Below are positions 24,045-25,320 of a stretch of DNA of 25,320 nucleotides, piece after piece; position 1 is the first letter of the stretch; every line of letters starts with the position of its first letter. This stretch comes from an uncultured Christensenella sp. (lineage in GTDB: Bacteria; Bacillota; Clostridia; Christensenellales; Borkfalkiaceae). A model generated the notes under the pieces. The model made no database searches and had not been told where the DNA came from. It saw only the letters and a program-made list of their open reading frames with translations. The DNA lies in NCBI GenBank assembly GCA_910579585.1, contig CAJTVA010000020.1, positions 1 through 25,320 of the forward strand, read 5' to 3'. A program made the position numbers and the translations under genes.

Positions 24045-25309
24045 TGGAAGAAAAAACGTACACGGACTACACAACCGAATATCCCAAGTGGGACAAGTCT
24101 ATGAAACGCACGCATAAAATCCTCGTTCCCGATATGCTTCCTTGGCATTTTTCGATAATCGAAAAGGTCTTGAAGCTCGAGGGCTACGATTTGGAAGTCT
24201 TGCGCAACGAGTCCCGCGCCGTCATAGACGAGGGCTTGAAACATGTGCATAACGACACTTGCTACCCTTGCCTTTGCGTAGTCGGGCAGTTTATGGACGC
24301 GCTCAAAAGCGGTAAGTACGATTTGGAACACACCGCTATTATGATGACCCAGACGGGCGGCGGGTGCAGGGCTTCGAACTATATGCCCCTTATCCGCAAA
24401 GCGCTGAAAAACGAGTTCCCGAACGTGCCCGTCGTTTCAATCAACTTTTCGGGGCTGGAAAAGGACAGTACTTTTAAAATCGGGGTAAAGCTTTTCTTGA
24501 AGCTCGCCTATTCGGTCATCTACGGCGATACCGTTATGTGGTGCTACAACCAGACCAAACCTTACGAGGCGGAGAGTTGCGCCGCAGACAGGGCGCGCGA
24601 TGAAGCTGTGAACTTTATCGTTCAAAAGTTCGAAAAGGGCGGTTACAGCCACTACAAAAAAATTAACAGGAAAATAATCGAGATATTCGCCGCAGTAAAA
24701 AGGAACGGCGAAAAGAAGATAAAAGTCGGCGTGGTGGGGGAGATATACGTCAAATATTCCTCGCTCGGGAACAACGATTTGGAAAGGTTTCTTCTCTACG
24801 AGGGGTGCGAGCCTGTTATCCCCGCGCTTTTAGACTTCATATTGTACTGTATAATAAACGTCGTTAACGATTACACGCTTTACGGTCACGGACGCGGCAA
24901 AGCCACAGCGTATAATGCGGTGTATAAGATACTGCACCGTATGCAGACAAACATCATTAAGCTGTTTAAAGAGGACGGCAACTTCGAGCCCGTTCACGAC
25001 TTCGAGCACCTGCGCGCCTGCGCCGACAAGGTCATAAATCAGGGTGTGAAGATGGGCGAGGGCTGGCTTATCCCTGCGGAAATGGCGGCGCTTGCCGAAA
25101 CGGGCGTAAAAAACATAGTCTGCGCCCAGCCGTTCGGGTGCCTGCCCAACCATATCGCGGGCAAGGGCGTTATAAGAACCCTTAAAACGTACTATCAAGA
25201 CGAAAACATCGTCGCCGTAGACTACGACCCCTCCGCGACGAAAGTCAATCAGGAAAACCGCATAAAGCTTATGCTCGCTACCGCAAGAGAAAACGAACAT
25301 AGTAAATAA
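24044..25309 (+). CDS. Dehydratase-activase-related protein, C-terminal HgdB-like part
   Basis: A 421-residue protein that overlaps the upstream gene by one base (TAATG), so it is co-translated with it. It has cysteine-containing blocks typical of the C-terminal third of long activase-like proteins: HNDTCYPCLCVVGQFMDAL, MTQTGGGCRASNYMPLIRKAL, a central KVGVVGEIYVKYSSLGNN, and near the end VCAQPFGCLPNHIAGKG followed by VAVDYDPSATKVNQENR. These resemble HgdB/HgdA-type dehydratase folds, where cysteines hold a 4Fe-4S cluster. The length (421) plus 975 approximates the 1,400-residue single-chain homologues known from Clostridia, so I read the pair as one functional unit. The gene is complete; what looks like a left terminator arm (AAAAAGCCCC) begins right after it and is cut by the window edge. 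Confidence 0.88.
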   Translation: MEEKTYTDYTTEYPKWDKSMKRTHKILVPDMLPWHFSIIEKVLKLEGYDLEVLRNESRAVIDEGLKHVHNDTCYPCLCVVGQFMDALKSGKYDLEHTAIMMTQTGGGCRASNYMPLIRKALKNEFPNVPVVSINFSGLEKDSTFKIGVKLFLKLAYSVIYGDTVMWCYNQTKPYEAESCAADRARDEAVNFIVQKFEKGGYSHYKKINRKIIEIFAAVKRNGEKKIKVGVVGEIYVKYSSLGNNDLERFLLYEGCEPVIPALLDFILYCIINVVNDYTLYGHGRGKATAYNAVYKILHRMQTNIIKLFKEDGNFEPVHDFEHLRACADKVINQGVKMGEGWLIPAEMAALAETGVKNIVCAQPFGCLPNHIAGKGVIRTLKTYYQDENIVAVDYDPSATKVNQENRIKLMLATARENEHSK

Positions 25310-25320
25310 TAAAAAGCCCC

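Noticed and set aside
1..25320. CRISPR arrays, tRNA or rRNA genes, insertion sequences
   Set aside because: No regularly spaced repeats, no cloverleaf-like tRNA segments, and no transposase or terminal inverted repeats were found by eye.

Overview
The window looks like chromosomal DNA of a spore-forming, Gram-positive member of the Bacillota, most likely class Clostridia and probably gut-associated. The evidence is an intact SpoIIID-type sporulation regulator with a Spo0A-box-like site upstream, a two-domain 2-hydroxyacyl-CoA dehydratase activase of anaerobic Clostridia, strong AGGAGG-type ribosome sites, TTGACA/TATAAT promoters and tight ATGA/TAATG gene overlaps. Base composition is mixed: housekeeping genes are about half G+C, while some accessory stretches are strongly A+T-rich. 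I cannot name a genus.

Layout. (1) 46-2637, minus strand: a three-gene NitT/TauT-type ABC importer (lipoprotein, ATPase, permease). It diverges from (2) 2761-6699, plus strand: valS followed 9 bases later by a membrane-anchored ComEC-like metallo-beta-lactamase-fold protein, closed by a strong terminator. (3) 6761-18505, plus strand: one long surface-polysaccharide operon of the Wzx/Wzy type. It runs from a good promoter to a 13-bp-stem terminator with almost no gaps: DegT-family aminotransferase, initiating phosphoglycosyltransferase, glycosyltransferase, UDP-sugar dehydrogenase, two more glycosyltransferases, Wzy polymerase, Wzx flippase and the four dTDP-L-rhamnose genes in the order A-B-D-C. 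(4) 18510-20650: an A+T-rich accessory patch with a small soluble FtsH-like AAA+/M41 protein of unusual build, a 20-base palindrome and the frame-shifted remnant of an unrecognised gene. (5) 20606-20992: spoIIID with a rich control region and its own terminator. (6) 21055 to the right edge: a 975-residue dehydratase activase and a 421-residue partner, overlapping by one base, which together look like a split version of a single long protein.

How the genes work together. The polysaccharide operon is self-contained. RfbABDC make dTDP-L-rhamnose, Ugd makes a UDP-uronic acid, and the aminotransferase probably makes an amino sugar, possibly from the RfbB product. The phosphoglycosyltransferase starts the repeat unit on undecaprenyl phosphate, three GT2 enzymes extend it, Wzx flips it and Wzy polymerises it. 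No Wzz/Wzd chain-length protein is present inside the window.

The item that deserves most attention is the FtsH-like protein at 18598-19827. It keeps the Walker motifs and all expected zinc ligands of the M41 peptidase, but appears to have lost the membrane anchor, the pore loop and both arginine fingers. The rest of the window is mostly recognisable metabolism, with several informative regulatory details around spoIIID and in the intergenic gaps.
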